The notes below the pieces were generated by a model that saw nothing but the letters and a program-made list of their open reading frames with translations, searched no databases and was not told the origin of the DNA. This document shows, in pieces, positions 39,773-52,043 of a DNA stretch of 64,000 nt. The translations under genes and the position numbers were made by a program. This stretch comes from Rhodanobacter thiooxydans LCS2 (GTDB taxonomy: Bacteria; Pseudomonadota; Gammaproteobacteria; Xanthomonadales; Rhodanobacteraceae): NCBI RefSeq assembly GCF_000264375.1, contig NZ_AJXW01000020.1:62001-126000 (forward strand), given 5' to 3'. How positions within the stretch are numbered: position 1 is the first letter of the stretch; each line of letters starts with the position of its first letter.

Positions 39773-39776
<4 letters not shown>
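39126..39776 (+). CDS. rlmE: 23S rRNA (uridine-2'-O-)-methyltransferase RlmE
   Basis: A 216-residue SAM enzyme that methylates U2552 of the 23S rRNA A-loop. The K-D-K-E tetrad is visible: Lys in '[11 protein letters not shown]', Asp in '[10 protein letters not shown]', Lys in '[11 protein letters not shown]' and Glu in '[10 protein letters not shown]'. The SAM motif is '[15 protein letters not shown]'. The start at 39126 gives '[17 protein letters not shown]', as in the family. It overlaps ftsH by four bases (ATGA). The rlmE-ftsH pair is heat-induced in E. coli; I saw no clear sigma-32 box in the short upstream gap. Confidence 0.97.
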
Positions 39777-41731
<1,955 letters not shown>

Positions 41732-41906
41732 CCGCGGTCTGGAAGGCCATACCGATGCAACGAGAGAAGGCGGCCACTGGTCGCCTTCTTCGTGTCCGGG
41801 TGGACTCCTCCTGGTGTCGCACGCGGGCGCACGTGAAGGGAGGGCGTGCCACGGGCAGTCGTTCACCGGGCATGGAAAATTCGGTGAAGAAATTTCACGA
41901 AAAGGG

Positions 41907-41935
41907 TTGACGCAGGCGGGCGGAGCCTGAATAAT
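41907..41935 (+). promoter_or_regulatory. Predicted sigma-70 promoter for tRNA-Arg(ACG)
   Basis: TTGACG (41907-41912) and AATAAT (41930-41935) are separated by 17 bases. The tRNA begins 66 bases downstream. Both boxes are close to the consensus and unusually AT-rich for this genome. Confidence 0.7.
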
Positions 41936-42000
41936 TCCGCTCCTTGCTTCGCGGCCTTGATGTTCAGACATTCCGCCCGCACAGCAAAGATTTTTTCAGT

Positions 42001-42077
42001 GCGCCCGTAGCTCAGTTGGATAGAGTACCTGGCTACGAACTAGGTGGTCGGGAGTTCGAATCTCTCCGGGCGCACCA
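42001..42077 (+). tRNA. tRNA-Arg (anticodon ACG)
   Basis: A 77-base cloverleaf with acceptor GCGCCCG / CGGGCGC, anticodon loop CTACGAA and T-arm GGTTCGAAT-like sequence 'GAGTTCGAATC'. CCA is encoded. A34 would be changed to inosine so it reads CGU, CGC and CGA. Confidence 0.97.
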
Positions 42078-42092
42078 TTTTTATTCTGCGAG

Positions 42093-42120
42093 ACGGGGTG
42101 CTTGCACCCCGTTTTGTTTT
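42093..42120 (+). terminator. Intrinsic terminator after tRNA-Arg(ACG)
   Basis: A 9-bp perfect stem (ACGGGGTGC / GCACCCCGT) with a TT loop, followed by TTTGTTTT. Confidence 0.85.
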
Positions 42121-42187
42121 CAACCGGAATCTCGCGGTTTCCGGTGAAAACGATGATCGAGAAACGCAAGGTGTGCTTCGATACGGA

Positions 42188-42216
42188 TTGACTGGGCGAG
42201 GCGGCACCCGTAACAT
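42188..42216 (+). promoter_or_regulatory. Predicted sigma-70 promoter for the Pro-Arg-His-Lys tRNA operon
   Basis: TTGACT (42188-42193) and TAACAT (42211-42216) are separated by 17 bases, 40 bases before tRNA-Pro. The preceding terminator isolates this unit from tRNA-Arg(ACG). Confidence 0.7.
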
Positions 42217-42255
42217 TTCAAGGCTCCGGCGGCGGCATTGCCGGTGATTCGAAAG

Positions 42256-42332
42256 CGGGGTATAGCTCAGTCTGGTAGAGCGTTGCGTTTGGGACGCAAA
42301 AGTCGGGGGTTCGAATCCCTCTACCCCGACCA
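42256..42332 (+). tRNA. tRNA-Pro (anticodon TGG)
   Basis: A 77-base cloverleaf. Acceptor CGGGGTA / TACCCCG, anticodon stem TTGCG/CGCAA with loop TTTGGGA, T-arm with GGTTCGAATCC and encoded CCA. C1-G72 is typical of bacterial tRNA-Pro. Confidence 0.97.
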
Positions 42333-42357
42333 GCGAAACGTTCTATCTGCAGCGACT

Positions 42358-42434
42358 GCGCCTGTAGCTCAACCGGATAGAGCATCGGCCTTCTAAGCCG
42401 ACGGTTGCAGGTTCGAGTCCTGTCTGGCGCACCA
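42358..42434 (+). tRNA. tRNA-Arg (anticodon TCT)
   Basis: A 77-base cloverleaf with anticodon stem TCGGC/GCCGA and loop CTTCTAA. It reads AGA/AGG codons. Position 6 of the acceptor is a T-T mismatch. CCA is encoded. Confidence 0.95.
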
Positions 42435-42448
42435 GTATCAGGTCGATG

Positions 42449-42525
42449 GTGGATGTAGCTCAGCTGGTTAGAGTCCCGGATTGTGATTCCGGTTGTCGTG
42501 GGTTCGAATCCCATCATCCACCCCA
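42449..42525 (+). tRNA. tRNA-His (anticodon GTG)
   Basis: A 77-base cloverleaf: acceptor GTGGATG / CATCCAC, anticodon stem CCGGA/TCCGG with loop TTGTGAT. A genomic G at 42448 can serve as G-1 opposite C73, the histidine identity pair. CCA is encoded. Confidence 0.95.
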
Positions 42526-42545
42526 GTTTCAAACCCAGGTTTCCT

Positions 42546-42621
<76 letters not shown>

Positions 42622-42625
42622 ATCC

Positions 42626-42657
42626 AAAACGCCGATCGCCTGCGATCGGCGTTTTGC
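42626..42657 (+). terminator. Intrinsic terminator of the tRNA operon
   Basis: A 14-bp perfect stem (AAAACGCCGATCGC / GCGATCGGCGTTTT) with a CT loop, followed by GCTTT. A-rich 5' arm and T-rich 3' arm make it work in either direction. Confidence 0.9.
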
Positions 42658-42707
42658 TTTCCGCGGTGCGAAAGCTTCGCACCGGCACACTGGCGCCGTT
42701 GCTGTGC

Positions 42708-42737
42708 TTGTGCAGAGGGCTGGTGCAACCGTAGAAT
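42708..42737 (+). promoter_or_regulatory. Predicted promoter for tRNA-Leu(TAG)
   Basis: TTGTGC (42708-42713) and TAGAAT (42732-42737) are separated by 18 bases. The tRNA starts about 129 bases downstream, so the leader would be long. Confidence is moderate. Confidence 0.45.
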
Positions 42738-42865
42738 GGTCCGCTTTCGTATAAGGGAATCATCGACTTAGGCGAGCGTAGCGGTGGGGCGTCTGCAGGG
42801 CACCCCGGCCGGCGACAATCGGTTTCAGAATCCGATGGTTACGCGCGTCTGGCGAGGGTGGCAAG

Positions 42866-42950
42866 GCGAGAGTGGCGGAATTGGTAGACGCACCAGATTT
42901 AGGTTCTGGCGGTTAACCCCGTGGGGGTTCGAGTCCCCCCTTTCGCACCA
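42866..42950 (+). tRNA. tRNA-Leu (anticodon TAG)
   Basis: An 85-base class II tRNA with a long variable arm. Acceptor GCGAGAG / CTTTCGC, anticodon stem CCAGA/TCTGG with loop TTTAGGT, and encoded CCA. It lies 89 bases before tig with no terminator seen, so read-through into tig is possible. Confidence 0.97.
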
Positions 42951-43039
42951 TGCCCCGCTGATTCCTTGGTTTTTCTGGCGGCACGGCCGCCCTGGCGCCG
43001 ACGACAGGCCCACAACATCAGGTAGTACCAGGAGACGTC

Positions 43040-44332
43040 ATGCAGGTTTCGGTTGAGAACATCGGCACGCTCGAGCGCAAGCTCACGGTGAAATTTCCCG
43101 CGGAGCGGTTCGAGACGCAGGTGAGCGCACGCATCGCGGAGATGGGTCGTACGGTGCGCCTGAAGGGCTTCCGTCCGGGCAAGGTGCCGACCACGGTGAT
43201 CAAGCAGCGTTTCGGCGACCAGGTGCGTGGCGAGGTGCTGTCGGACCTGATCGGCAGCACGCTGCGCGAGGCGGTGGCGCAGGAGAAGCTGCAGCCGATC
43301 GCCAACCCCGCGATCGACACCACCGGCCAGCCGGAAAATGGCGAAATCGCCTATACCGCGACGTTCGAGATCATGCCGGAGTTCCCGACGGTCGATGCGA
43401 GCGCACTCGAGATCAGCCGCGCGGTGGCGGTGGTGACCGACGCCGACATCGACAAGATGCTGGAGACCCTGCGCCAGCAGCGTCGCAGCTTCGACGAGGT
43501 GGATCGTGCCTCGGCCGAAGGCGACTTCGTGATGTTCGAATATTCGGCCGAAGCCGGCGACTACCGTTTCCCGGCCGAAGGCCTGGAGCGTGCCGGCAGC
43601 GTGCTGGGCTCGGGCACCCTGTTCAAGGCGCTGGACGAGGCGCTGACCGGCCGCAAGGCGGGCGATGCATTCGAAACCGCGATTGACTTCCCGGAGGACT
43701 TCCGCAACGCGGAGTTGGCCGGCAAGACCGCCAAGGTCAGCTTCAGCATCCTGAAAGTGCAGGAGCCGAAGCTGCCCTCGGTCGACGCCGAGTTCGCCAA
43801 GTTGTTCGGCATTGTCGACGGCGACCTGGATACGTTCCGCAAGGAAGTCCGTGCGAACCTGGAACGCGAACTGAAGGCAGCACTGATGGCGCGCCTGAAG
43901 TCCGAGGTGGCGGAGAAGCTGGCCACGGCGCACGCGGGGTTGGACGTGCCGAAACTGATGGTGCAGTCCGAGGCGCGCAACATGGCCGCCGGCAGCGTGC
44001 CGCAGGGCCAGCAGCCGCCACCGCAGCTGATCGAGGCCGCCATGCCGATCGCGCGCCAGCGCGTGATCGCCGGCCTGCTGATGGGCGAGATCGCGCGCAA
44101 GCAGGAGATCAAGATCGACCGCAAGCGCGTGGCCGAGCAGCTGGCGGCGATCGCCTCCACCTACGAGGAGCCGGAAAAGGTCATTGAACTCTACAACGGC
44201 GACCCCCAATTGATGTCAGGGCTGCAGAACCGCGTGATGGAAGACCAGGTGGCCGAGTGGGTGGCCGAGCACGCCAACACCACCCAGCTGGACCTGAGCT
44301 TCGATGACGTGATGCGCCCAGCCAACGCCTGA
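43040..44332 (+). CDS. tig: Trigger factor
   Basis: A 430-residue ribosome-bound chaperone and prolyl isomerase. The ribosome-binding loop 'LKGFRPGKVP' is at about residues 42-51, which docks on L23. The FKBP-type PPIase domain (about 155-245) has 'GDFVMFEYSAEAGDYRFPAEG' and 'GTLFKALDEALTGRKAGD'. The C-terminal helical cradle has 'VRANLERELKAALMARLKSEV' and 'RVIAGLLMGEIARKQEI'. It leads the conserved tig-clpP-clpX-lon cluster and is followed by clpP after 33 bases. It folds new proteins as they leave the ribosome. Confidence 0.97.
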   Translation: MQVSVENIGTLERKLTVKFPAERFETQVSARIAEMGRTVRLKGFRPGKVPTTVIKQRFGDQVRGEVLSDLIGSTLREAVAQEKLQPIANPAIDTTGQPENGEIAYTATFEIMPEFPTVDASALEISRAVAVVTDADIDKMLETLRQQRRSFDEVDRASAEGDFVMFEYSAEAGDYRFPAEGLERAGSVLGSGTLFKALDEALTGRKAGDAFETAIDFPEDFRNAELAGKTAKVSFSILKVQEPKLPSVDAEFAKLFGIVDGDLDTFRKEVRANLERELKAALMARLKSEVAEKLATAHAGLDVPKLMVQSEARNMAAGSVPQGQQPPPQLIEAAMPIARQRVIAGLLMGEIARKQEIKIDRKRVAEQLAAIASTYEEPEKVIELYNGDPQLMSGLQNRVMEDQVAEWVAEHANTTQLDLSFDDVMRPANA

Positions 44333-44365
44333 GCAATCGGGCCCATCGAGCGGAGAGCTGCAAAC

Positions 44366-44995
44366 ATGGCCATGGATCCGATCCAGAACCTCAATTTGGT
44401 GCCGATGGTCGTCGAGCAGACCGCTCGCGGCGAGCGCTCCTACGACATCTACTCGCGCCTGTTGAAGGAGCGGGTGGTGTTCCTGGTGGGCGAGGTCAAC
44501 GACCAGGTCGCCAACCTGATCGTCGCGCAGATGCTGTTCCTGGAATCGGAGAATCCGGACAAGGACATCAACTTCTACATCAACAGCCCGGGCGGCGCGG
44601 TCACCGCCGGTCTGGCGATCTACGACACCATGCAGTTCATCAAGCCGAACGTCAGCACGATGTGCATCGGCCAGGCCTGCAGCATGGGCTCGTTCCTGTT
44701 GATGGCCGGCGCCAAGGGCAAGCGTTTCGCCCTGCCGAACTCGCGCGTGATGATCCATCAGCCTTCCGGCGGCGCGCAGGGCCAGGCCACCGACATCGAG
44801 ATCCAGGCCCGCGAGATCCTGTATATCCGCGAGCGCCTGAACAAGCTGTATGTCCAGCACACCGGCCAGACGCTGGAGAAGATCGAGGCGGACATGGAGC
44901 GCGACCGCTTCATGAGCGCCGCCGACGCCAAGGCCTACGGCCTGATCGACGAGGTGCTCGACAAGCGTGCCGGAGAAACGGTGAAATCGGCCTGA
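44366..44995 (+). CDS. clpP: ATP-dependent Clp protease proteolytic subunit
   Basis: A 209-residue serine protease that forms the two-ring barrel of ClpXP and ClpAP. The triad is Ser106 in '[19 protein letters not shown]', His131 in '[11 protein letters not shown]' and Asp180 in '[21 protein letters not shown]', with the spacing of the E. coli enzyme. The N-terminal propeptide is short. It lies between tig and clpX, with a strong hairpin before clpX. Confidence 0.98.
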   Translation: MAMDPIQNLNLVPMVVEQTARGERSYDIYSRLLKERVVFLVGEVNDQVANLIVAQMLFLESENPDKDINFYINSPGGAVTAGLAIYDTMQFIKPNVSTMCIGQACSMGSFLLMAGAKGKRFALPNSRVMIHQPSGGAQGQATDIEIQAREILYIRERLNKLYVQHTGQTLEKIEADMERDRFMSAADAKAYGLIDEVLDKRAGETVKSA

Positions 44996-45024
44996 TTTCG
45001 AGGTTTTAACCAGGGTCGCGGGAT

Positions 45025-45056
45025 GGGCTCTGCGTCTGCCTGCAGACGCGGAGCCC
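45025..45056 (+). promoter_or_regulatory. Large hairpin between clpP and clpX
   Basis: A 15-bp stem (GGGCTCTGCGTCTGC / GCAGACGCGGAGCCC, with one G-T pair) and a CT loop. No T-run follows, so it is not a full terminator. It could be a processing or partial-attenuation site that sets different levels of clpP and clpX. Confidence 0.55.
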
Positions 45057-45103
45057 TGTGCTATTCTCGCGGCGCATTCAGATTTACCAGCGGGATCGAA
45101 AGT

Positions 45104-46396
45104 ATGAGCGACGACCGGCAGGGGCGTTCCAGCGACAGCGGCAAGATTCTCTATTGCTCGTTCTGCGGCAAGAGCCAGCATGAAGTGCGCAAGCTGATCG
45201 CGGGTCCGTCCGTGTTCATCTGCGACGAGTGCGTGGAGCTGTGCAACGACATCATCCGCGAGGAGCTGGAGGAAAAGGCGGCTTCCGGCCGCACGCAGCT
45301 GCCCAAGCCCAAGGAGATCCGCGAATCGCTGGATCAGTACGTGGTCGGCCAGACCCGCGCCAAGAAGGCGCTGGCGGTGGCGGTGTACAACCACTACAAG
45401 CGGATCGAGTCGCGCCAGAAAAGCGACGATATCGAACTGGGCAAGTCCAACATCCTGCTGATCGGCCCCACCGGTTCCGGCAAGACGCTGCTGGCCGAGA
45501 CGCTGGCGCGCCTGCTCAACGTGCCGTTCACCATCGCCGATGCCACCACGTTGACCGAGGCTGGCTACGTGGGCGAGGATGTCGAGAACATCATTCAGAA
45601 GCTGCTGCAGAAGTGCGACTACGACGTCGAGAAGGCGCAGTCGGGCATCGTCTATATCGACGAGATCGACAAGATCTCGCGCAAGAGCGAGAACCCGTCG
45701 ATCACCCGCGACGTGTCCGGTGAAGGCGTGCAGCAGGCGCTGCTGAAGCTGATCGAGGGCACGCTGGCCTCGGTGCCGCCGCAGGGCGGGCGCAAGCATC
45801 CGCAGCAGGAGTTCCTGCAGGTCGACACCAAGAACATCCTGTTCATCTGCGGCGGTGCGTTCGCCGGGCTGGAAAAAGTGATCCAGCAGCGTTCCGAAAA
45901 CACCAGCATCGGCTTCTCGGCCGAGGTGCGCAGCAAGGAGCGCACCGAGAACCTGGGCAAGGTGCTGGCCGACGTGGAGCCGGCCGACCTGGTGCGCTTC
46001 GGCCTGATCCCGGAGTTCGTCGGGCGCCTGCCGGTGGTGGCCACGCTGGACGAGCTGGACGAGGCGGCGCTGGTGAAGATCCTCACCGAGCCGAAGAACG
46101 CAGTCACCAAGCAGTTCAAGCGGCTGTTCGAGATGGAGGAGGTGGAGCTGGAGTTCCGCCCCGAGGCGCTGCAGGCGATCGCGCGCAAGGCGCTCAAGCG
46201 CAAGACCGGCGCGCGCGGCCTGCGCACCATCCTGGAACAGGTGCTGCTGGACACGATGTACGAGCTGCCTTCGCTGGAGCATGTCAGCAAGGTGGTGGTG
46301 GACGATGCGGTGATCGAAGGCCAGGCCGAGCCCTACCTGATCTATCGCGGCAACCTGCAGCAGCGGGTTGCGAGTGACGGCGGCGACGCCGCCTGA
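45104..46396 (+). CDS. clpX: ATP-dependent Clp protease ATP-binding subunit ClpX
   Basis: A 430-residue AAA+ unfoldase. The N-terminal C4 zinc domain has Cys18, Cys21, Cys40 and Cys43 ('YCSFC', 'FICDEC'). Walker A is '[19 protein letters not shown]', Walker B '[10 protein letters not shown]'. '[11 protein letters not shown]' and the sensor II '[13 protein letters not shown]' follow. The IGF-type ClpP-binding loop is within the AAA part. ATG 45104 gives the zinc domain directly. It delivers ssrA-tagged and other substrates to ClpP. Confidence 0.98.
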   Translation: MSDDRQGRSSDSGKILYCSFCGKSQHEVRKLIAGPSVFICDECVELCNDIIREELEEKAASGRTQLPKPKEIRESLDQYVVGQTRAKKALAVAVYNHYKRIESRQKSDDIELGKSNILLIGPTGSGKTLLAETLARLLNVPFTIADATTLTEAGYVGEDVENIIQKLLQKCDYDVEKAQSGIVYIDEIDKISRKSENPSITRDVSGEGVQQALLKLIEGTLASVPPQGGRKHPQQEFLQVDTKNILFICGGAFAGLEKVIQQRSENTSIGFSAEVRSKERTENLGKVLADVEPADLVRFGLIPEFVGRLPVVATLDELDEAALVKILTEPKNAVTKQFKRLFEMEEVELEFRPEALQAIARKALKRKTGARGLRTILEQVLLDTMYELPSLEHVSKVVVDDAVIEGQAEPYLIYRGNLQQRVASDGGDAA

Positions 46397-46420
46397 TTTC
46401 CTGCCTCGGCGGTGCTGACG

Positions 46421-46457
46421 ACGGCTCCGGCGGTTTCGCCGGGGCCGTTTCTGTTTT
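46421..46457 (+). terminator. Intrinsic terminator after clpX
   Basis: A 12-bp stem (ACGGCTCCGGCG / CGCCGGGGCCGT, one G-T pair) with a GTTT loop, followed by TTCTGTTTTG. It separates clpX from lon. Confidence 0.8.
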
Positions 46458-46563
46458 GATCGCCTGACTTGAGTAGGCTCCCGCCTGCCTCCACTTGACG
46501 AGTTGCAAGGCCCGGCGCAGTGTCGGGACGAAACCAGATCCAGATTCGAGGGACCCTTCCTCC

Positions 46564-49038
<2,475 letters not shown>

Positions 49039-49075
49039 TTCGCCCGGTGTTGCTTCACCGGTGGTGTTCCATCCG

Positions 49076-49108
49076 AAGTGCCCTGCCATGCAGGGCACTT
49101 TTTTTGTT
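49076..49108 (+). terminator. Intrinsic terminator after lon
   Basis: An 11-bp perfect stem (AAGTGCCCTGC / GCAGGGCACTT) with a CAT loop and a run TTTTTTGTTTTT following. Confidence 0.92.
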
Positions 49109-49211
49109 TTTCCCCGTGGGTCGACGAAGTTGTCCCACTGCTCCCGCGGTATCGGTTTTGCAAGCGTTTCCGCAAGTGGTGAATCTCCGGGAAACCTTGC
49201 TGTGACTTGTG

Positions 49212-49241
49212 TTGCGGAGCCCGGCAGGGCACTGGTATAAA
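49212..49241 (+). promoter_or_regulatory. Predicted promoter for hupB
   Basis: TTGCGG (49212-49217) and TATAAA (49236-49241) are separated by 18 bases, 144 bases before the hupB start. TATAAA is the best -10 match in the intergenic region. Confidence 0.6.
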
Positions 49242-49384
49242 GGCGCTACCGCAGTCCCGGCGTTGTATGTCAGCGCAGCGATGCGGGGTTGCGTTACGGC
49301 CCAGGCATGAGCCAACCATCCATGTCGCTGCTGTCCGTCTCCGTACCGACCGCACTGACGAAATCCGAACAAGGGAGTTTTTCA

Positions 49385-49657
49385 ATGAATAAAACCGATC
49401 TGATCAATGCCATCGCCGAGAAGGCCGAGCTGACCAAGGCCGACGCTGGCCGTGCTCTCGAAGCCTTCTTCGAGACCGTGCAGAAGTCGTTGAAGAAAGG
49501 TGAGGATGTCTCGGTGGTGGGCTTCGGCACGTTCACGGTGCGCAAGCGCGCTGCCCGTACCGGCCGCAACCCGCGCACCAACGAGGCGATCAAGATCAAG
49601 GCCTCGAAGGTGCCTGCCTTCAAGGCTGGCAAGACCCTCAAAGATGCCCTAAACTAA
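49385..49657 (+). CDS. hupB: DNA-binding protein HU-beta
   Basis: A 90-residue HU protein: '[32 protein letters not shown]' forms the helical body and '[30 protein letters not shown]' the beta arm with the conserved 'GRNPRT' tip. The ribosome site is AGGGAG at 49371-49377. It compacts and bends DNA without sequence preference. It follows lon, as in most gammaproteobacteria, and its stop is 19 bases before tRNA-Val without a terminator between them. Confidence 0.97.
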   Translation: MNKTDLINAIAEKAELTKADAGRALEAFFETVQKSLKKGEDVSVVGFGTFTVRKRAARTGRNPRTNEAIKIKASKVPAFKAGKTLKDALN

Positions 49658-49676
49658 GCGGCTAACGCTTGGTTTC

Positions 49677-49751
<75 letters not shown>

Positions 49752-49760
49752 GAAAAATGC

Positions 49761-49837
49761 GGAGTGGTAGTTCAGTCGGTTAGAATGCTGGCCTGTCACG
49801 CCGGAGGTCGCGGGTTCGAGTCCCGTCCACTCCGCCA
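49761..49837 (+). tRNA. tRNA-Asp (anticodon GTC)
   Basis: A 77-base cloverleaf with acceptor GGAGTGG / CCACTCC, anticodon stem CTGGC/GCCGG with loop CTGTCAC, and encoded CCA. It is identical to the reverse-strand copy at 61481-61557. Confidence 0.97.
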
Positions 49838-49844
49838 CAGTTCG

Positions 49845-49869
49845 CAAGGGCGCCCGTGTGGCGCCCTTG
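49845..49869 (+). terminator. Hairpin after tRNA-Asp
   Basis: A 10-bp perfect stem (CAAGGGCGCC / GGCGCCCTTG) with a 5-base loop, followed by TCATTT. The T-run is weak, so termination may be partial. Confidence 0.6.
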
Positions 49870-49971
49870 TCATTTGAGCGATGTGCGCACGCGCGGTCCT
49901 GCACGCACGTCGGCAGGCGGTTTGTTCCATCCGCGCATCATGCGCTTTCACCACCTTGCGGGAAGATTGCA

Positions 49972-51873
49972 ATGCTGCAGGCAATGCGTAACAAGATGCA
50001 CGGATGGCCGTCCATCATCGTGCTCGGCCTCGCCGTCCTGGCGATGTCGCTGTTCGGCATGGAGAGCTACTTCATGTCCAACGACGACGCCTTCGTGGCG
50101 AAGGTCGGCAAGCACGAGATCGACCAGCGCGCCTATCAGGATCGCGTGAACCAGCTGCGGCAGCAGGCAGCCGAACAGCAGGGCGAGCATTTCGATTCCA
50201 GCGCCTTCGAAAAGAACGAGACGAAGCTTCGCATCCTCGACGGCATGATCGACGAGCAGTTGCTGCTGCAGGCCAATACGGACTGGGGCCTGCGGGTTTC
50301 GGATCTGTCCATGCGTGATTACATCGCCTCGATCCCGGCGTTCCAGGTCAACGGCCAGTTCGACGCCACCAGCTACCGCGCATGGCTCACCAGCCAGTAC
50401 AAGACGCCGGAGATATTCGAAAACGAGATCCGCGCGTCATTGGCCACCCAGTTGCTGCCGGCGGCGATCAGCGCCAGCACCAGCACCAGTGACGCCCAGC
50501 TCGACGGCTTCCTGAAGCTGCTCAGCCAGCGCCGCGACCTGCGCTACTTCCAGCTGCCGCGTCCCGCGCTGGAGAACAACGCGGTCAGCGATGCCGAGAT
50601 CGAAAGCTGGTACAAGGCGCACCAGGCCGATTACATGAACCCCGAGCAGGTCTCGGTGAAGTACGTCGAAGTCGTCGGCGCCGACCTGCCGCTGGCGGCC
50701 GAGCCGAGCGACGAGGAGCTGAAGAAGCGCTACGCGAGCGAGAAGCAGCGTTTCGTGCAGCCGGAACAGCGGCAGGTCTCGCACATCCTGATCAACGTGC
50801 CGGCCAACGCCACGCCGGAGCAGCAGAAGGCCGCCCTGGCGAAGGCCGAGAAGATCGCTGCGGAGGCCAACCCGGGCGACTTCGCCAAGCTGGCCGAGCA
50901 GGATTCGCAGGACCTGGGTTCCCGTCGCCTGGGTGGCGACCTGGGCTGGCTGGAAAAGGGCGTGACCAACGAAGCCTTCGATTCGGCCCTGTTCGCGATG
51001 CAGAAGGGGCAGATTTCCAAGCCGGTGCTGTCCTCCGACGGCTACCACATCATCTGGCTGCGCGACATCCGCAGTGGCGAATCGAAGCCGTTCGAGGAGG
51101 TGCGCGAGCAGCTGGTCAAGGAAGCGACCACTGCCGAACGCGACCGTACCTACAACGACGTCGCGGGCAAGATGTCCGACAACACCTACCAGAACCCGAC
51201 TTCGCTGGAGCCGGCCTCGGTCGCCCTGAAGCTGCCGATCAAGACCACGGCGCTGTTCACGCGCAAAGGTGGCGAGGGCGTGGCGGCGAACCCGAAGGTG
51301 ATCGCGGCGGCGTTCAGTGACGACGTGCTGGTCCAGGGCAACAACTCGGGGTTGATCGAGCTGGGCAACAACCACTCGGTGGTTATTCATATCGACCAGC
51401 ACGTGGCCGCGGCGGCCAGGCCGCTGGCGGAAGTGCGGGCCGACGTGCAGCAGAGGATCCTCGACGCGCGCGTCGCCGCCATCGAGAAGAAGCAGGCCGA
51501 CGACGCCTTGGCCCGCCTGCGCAAAGGCGAGTCGATGGACGATGTAGCGAAATCGCTGAGTGCCAGCATCACTACGGCGAACGAAGTGGTCCGGCGTGCG
51601 CAGATGCCGGCGCCGCTGCTGACGCAGGCGTTCCTGCTGCCGCACCCGGCGGCGGGCAAGCCGCAGTACGCCGCGGTGGACATGCAGGACGGCAGCTATG
51701 TGCTGCTGGCCGTCGACAAGGTGCAGGACGGTGACTTGTCGAAGGTGCCGCCGGAGCAGCGCGAGTCGCTGCGCCAGCAGATGGCCCAGGCCTACGGCTA
51801 TGAAGCCACGCGCGAGTTGATCGACCAGCTCAGGGCGAAGACCAAGATCAAGATCAACCAACAGCGACTCTGA
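49972..51873 (+). CDS. ppiD: Periplasmic folding chaperone PpiD (SurA-N / parvulin)
   Basis: A 633-residue membrane-anchored chaperone. The start at 49972 follows GGGAAGA. A signal-anchor TM helix (about 13-33) holds it in the inner membrane. A SurA_N_3-type chaperone domain runs to about 230, and a parvulin domain lies at about 265-360 with 'RQVSHILINVP', 'GDLGWLEKGVTNEAFDSALF' and 'VLSSDGYHIIWLRDI'. It interacts with proteins leaving the Sec translocon. It follows hupB and two tRNA genes, the same order as hupB-ppiD elsewhere. Confidence 0.95.
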   Translation: MLQAMRNKMHGWPSIIVLGLAVLAMSLFGMESYFMSNDDAFVAKVGKHEIDQRAYQDRVNQLRQQAAEQQGEHFDSSAFEKNETKLRILDGMIDEQLLLQANTDWGLRVSDLSMRDYIASIPAFQVNGQFDATSYRAWLTSQYKTPEIFENEIRASLATQLLPAAISASTSTSDAQLDGFLKLLSQRRDLRYFQLPRPALENNAVSDAEIESWYKAHQADYMNPEQVSVKYVEVVGADLPLAAEPSDEELKKRYASEKQRFVQPEQRQVSHILINVPANATPEQQKAALAKAEKIAAEANPGDFAKLAEQDSQDLGSRRLGGDLGWLEKGVTNEAFDSALFAMQKGQISKPVLSSDGYHIIWLRDIRSGESKPFEEVREQLVKEATTAERDRTYNDVAGKMSDNTYQNPTSLEPASVALKLPIKTTALFTRKGGEGVAANPKVIAAAFSDDVLVQGNNSGLIELGNNHSVVIHIDQHVAAAARPLAEVRADVQQRILDARVAAIEKKQADDALARLRKGESMDDVAKSLSASITTANEVVRRAQMPAPLLTQAFLLPHPAAGKPQYAAVDMQDGSYVLLAVDKVQDGDLSKVPPEQRESLRQQMAQAYGYEATRELIDQLRAKTKIKINQQRL

Positions 51874-51908
51874 GTCGTCGGCGAGCGGACGCGACCGGCA
51901 CCATGCAG

Positions 51909-51939
51909 AAGGGGCAGCCAGTTTTCGGCTACCCCTTTT
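51909..51939 (+). terminator. Intrinsic terminator after ppiD
   Basis: AAGGGGCAGCC and GGCTACCCCTT pair with one mismatch around an AGTTTTC loop, ending in TTTTC. Confidence 0.8.
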
Positions 51940-52043
51940 CACGTACGGCGGGGACTGCCGAGTGCTGCAGTGGAACACCGATAGTGCGGATGGTGCGGCG
52001 CTTGCCGTTCGGGCAATGGAGCCAGGGATTCTGTTCTGGCTCG

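Noticed and set aside
46458-46563. Sigma-32 heat-shock promoter of lon
   Set aside because: TTGACG/TTGAGT-like pieces occur, but no properly spaced CCCCAT-type -10 was seen, so the claim is not supported.
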